Shown: piece by piece, positions 13,325 to 13,864 of the stretch
Layout: each line of letters opens with the position of its first letter
Numbering within the stretch: the first letter of the stretch is position 1
Assembly: GCA_030271565.1 (NCBI GenBank)
Contig: JARXKR010000047.1
Location: forward strand, 1-13,864
DNA: 13,864 nt
Reading direction: 5' to 3'
DNA from: Pseudomonadota bacterium
GTDB taxonomy: Bacteria > Pseudomonadota > Alphaproteobacteria > Sphingomonadales > Sphingomonadaceae
The notes under the pieces: model-generated
What the model was told of the DNA's origin: nothing
The model's input: only the letters and a program-made list of their open reading frames with translations
The model's database searches: none
Position numbers and translations under genes: made by a program

Positions 13325-13864
13325 AAAGCTCTATCTGACTGCCGACCGCCTGCTCAAGGATTCGTACCGGCTGGCCAACCAGGTGATCGATGCAAAATTC
13401 CTCCCGACGCATCTGGTCGGGATCTGGCGCGGCGGCGCGCCAGTCGGGATCGCGGTGCAGGAGCTGCTCTCGTACCACGGGATCGAGTGCGACCACATCG
13501 CGGTGCGCACCTCAAGCTACACCGGGATCGACCAGCAGGAGAAGCAAGTCCGGGTCTATGCGCTCGGCTATCTCGTCGACACGCTCGGGCCCGACGACCG
13601 GCTGCTGGTGATCGACGACGTGTTCGATTCGGGCCGCTCGATCCAGGCCTTCCTGCAGGAGCTCGCCGGGCGCTGCCGTTACAACATGCCCGAGACGGTC
13701 GGGATCGCCACGGTCTATTACAAGCCGGGCCGCAACGTCACCAAGCTCAAGCCCGATTTCTACGTCCATGAGACCGAAGACTGGCTGGTCTTCCCGCACG
13801 AAATCTGCGGGCTGACCCCGGACGAGATCCGGGAACACAAACAGGGCGCGAAGCTGATCTTGCG
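13317..13864 (+). CDS. Purine phosphoribosyltransferase, hypoxanthine-type (partial at 3' end)
   Basis: 182 complete codons are present and the frame runs off the window. Type I phosphoribosyltransferase features are visible: LVGIWRGGAPVG near residue 35, the PRPP-binding loop LLVIDDVFDSGRS near 97-109 and ETEDWLVFPHEICG near 153-166, where purine enzymes of this class often have a W..FPWE-like segment contacting the base. It would join hypoxanthine (or a related base) to PRPP, giving the nucleotide. It is not a textbook Hpt, so specificity is open. ATG 13317 lies inside the deaminase gene, whose TGA is 13322-13324, so the two are co-translated. That context favours hypoxanthine as substrate: deaminase product becomes transferase substrate. 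Confidence 0.88.
   Translation, partial: MAEKLYLTADRLLKDSYRLANQVIDAKFLPTHLVGIWRGGAPVGIAVQELLSYHGIECDHIAVRTSSYTGIDQQEKQVRVYALGYLVDTLGPDDRLLVIDDVFDSGRSIQAFLQELAGRCRYNMPETVGIATVYYKPGRNVTKLKPDFYVHETEDWLVFPHEICGLTPDEIREHKQGAKLIL

Overview
The window reads as a chromosomal segment of a GC-rich alphaproteobacterium, most likely Sphingomonadales and perhaps the Erythrobacteraceae. The grounds are the conserved order rpmF-plsX-fabH-ihfA-merR, the high-GC codon use, the HisKA_2-type kinase and the DinG-like helicase followed by a SixA-like phosphatase. The family-level placement is inference. I see no tRNA, rRNA, CRISPR array, insertion sequence or phage module.

Layout. (1) 1-1925 looks accessory. It holds the last 41 codons of a LexA/S24-type regulator and two minus-strand multipass membrane proteins that share one histidine/arginine framework (DUF2306-like). 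Between them lies a 5' remnant of the metallo-beta-lactamase-fold gene found intact downstream. (2) 1926-2985 carries that MBL-fold hydrolase and, convergent to it, a MAPEG membrane protein. (3) 3032-6171 is a core block: ribosomal protein L32, PlsX and FabH (lipid initiation), then IHF-alpha and a short MerR-type regulator. Two stem-loops and a candidate promoter lie ahead of ihfA. (4) 6202-7635 is a succinate-semialdehyde-type aldehyde dehydrogenase. (5) 7632-10896 on the minus strand pairs an iron-sulfur XPD/DinG-type helicase with a histidine phosphatase 10 nt downstream. (6) 10998-12038 is an orphan membrane histidine kinase. Convergent to it is a 49-codon small ORF with a strong ribosome binding site that standard length cut-offs would miss. 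(7) 12305-13864 is a purine-salvage pair: an adenine-deaminase-type amidohydrolase overlapping a phosphoribosyltransferase that runs off the window.

Functional links. PlsX and FabH feed phospholipid and fatty-acid synthesis beside a ribosomal protein, a widespread growth-linked arrangement. The deaminase and phosphoribosyltransferase fit a two-step route adenine -> hypoxanthine -> IMP. The most unusual points are the decapitated MBL-gene copy marking a recombination scar, the shared residue spacing of the two membrane proteins, the unannotated small ORF, the AT3-rich patch inside the deaminase gene, and three convergent gene pairs whose stop codons overlap by exactly 4 bp. I found no convincing novel multi-gene defence or mobile system.
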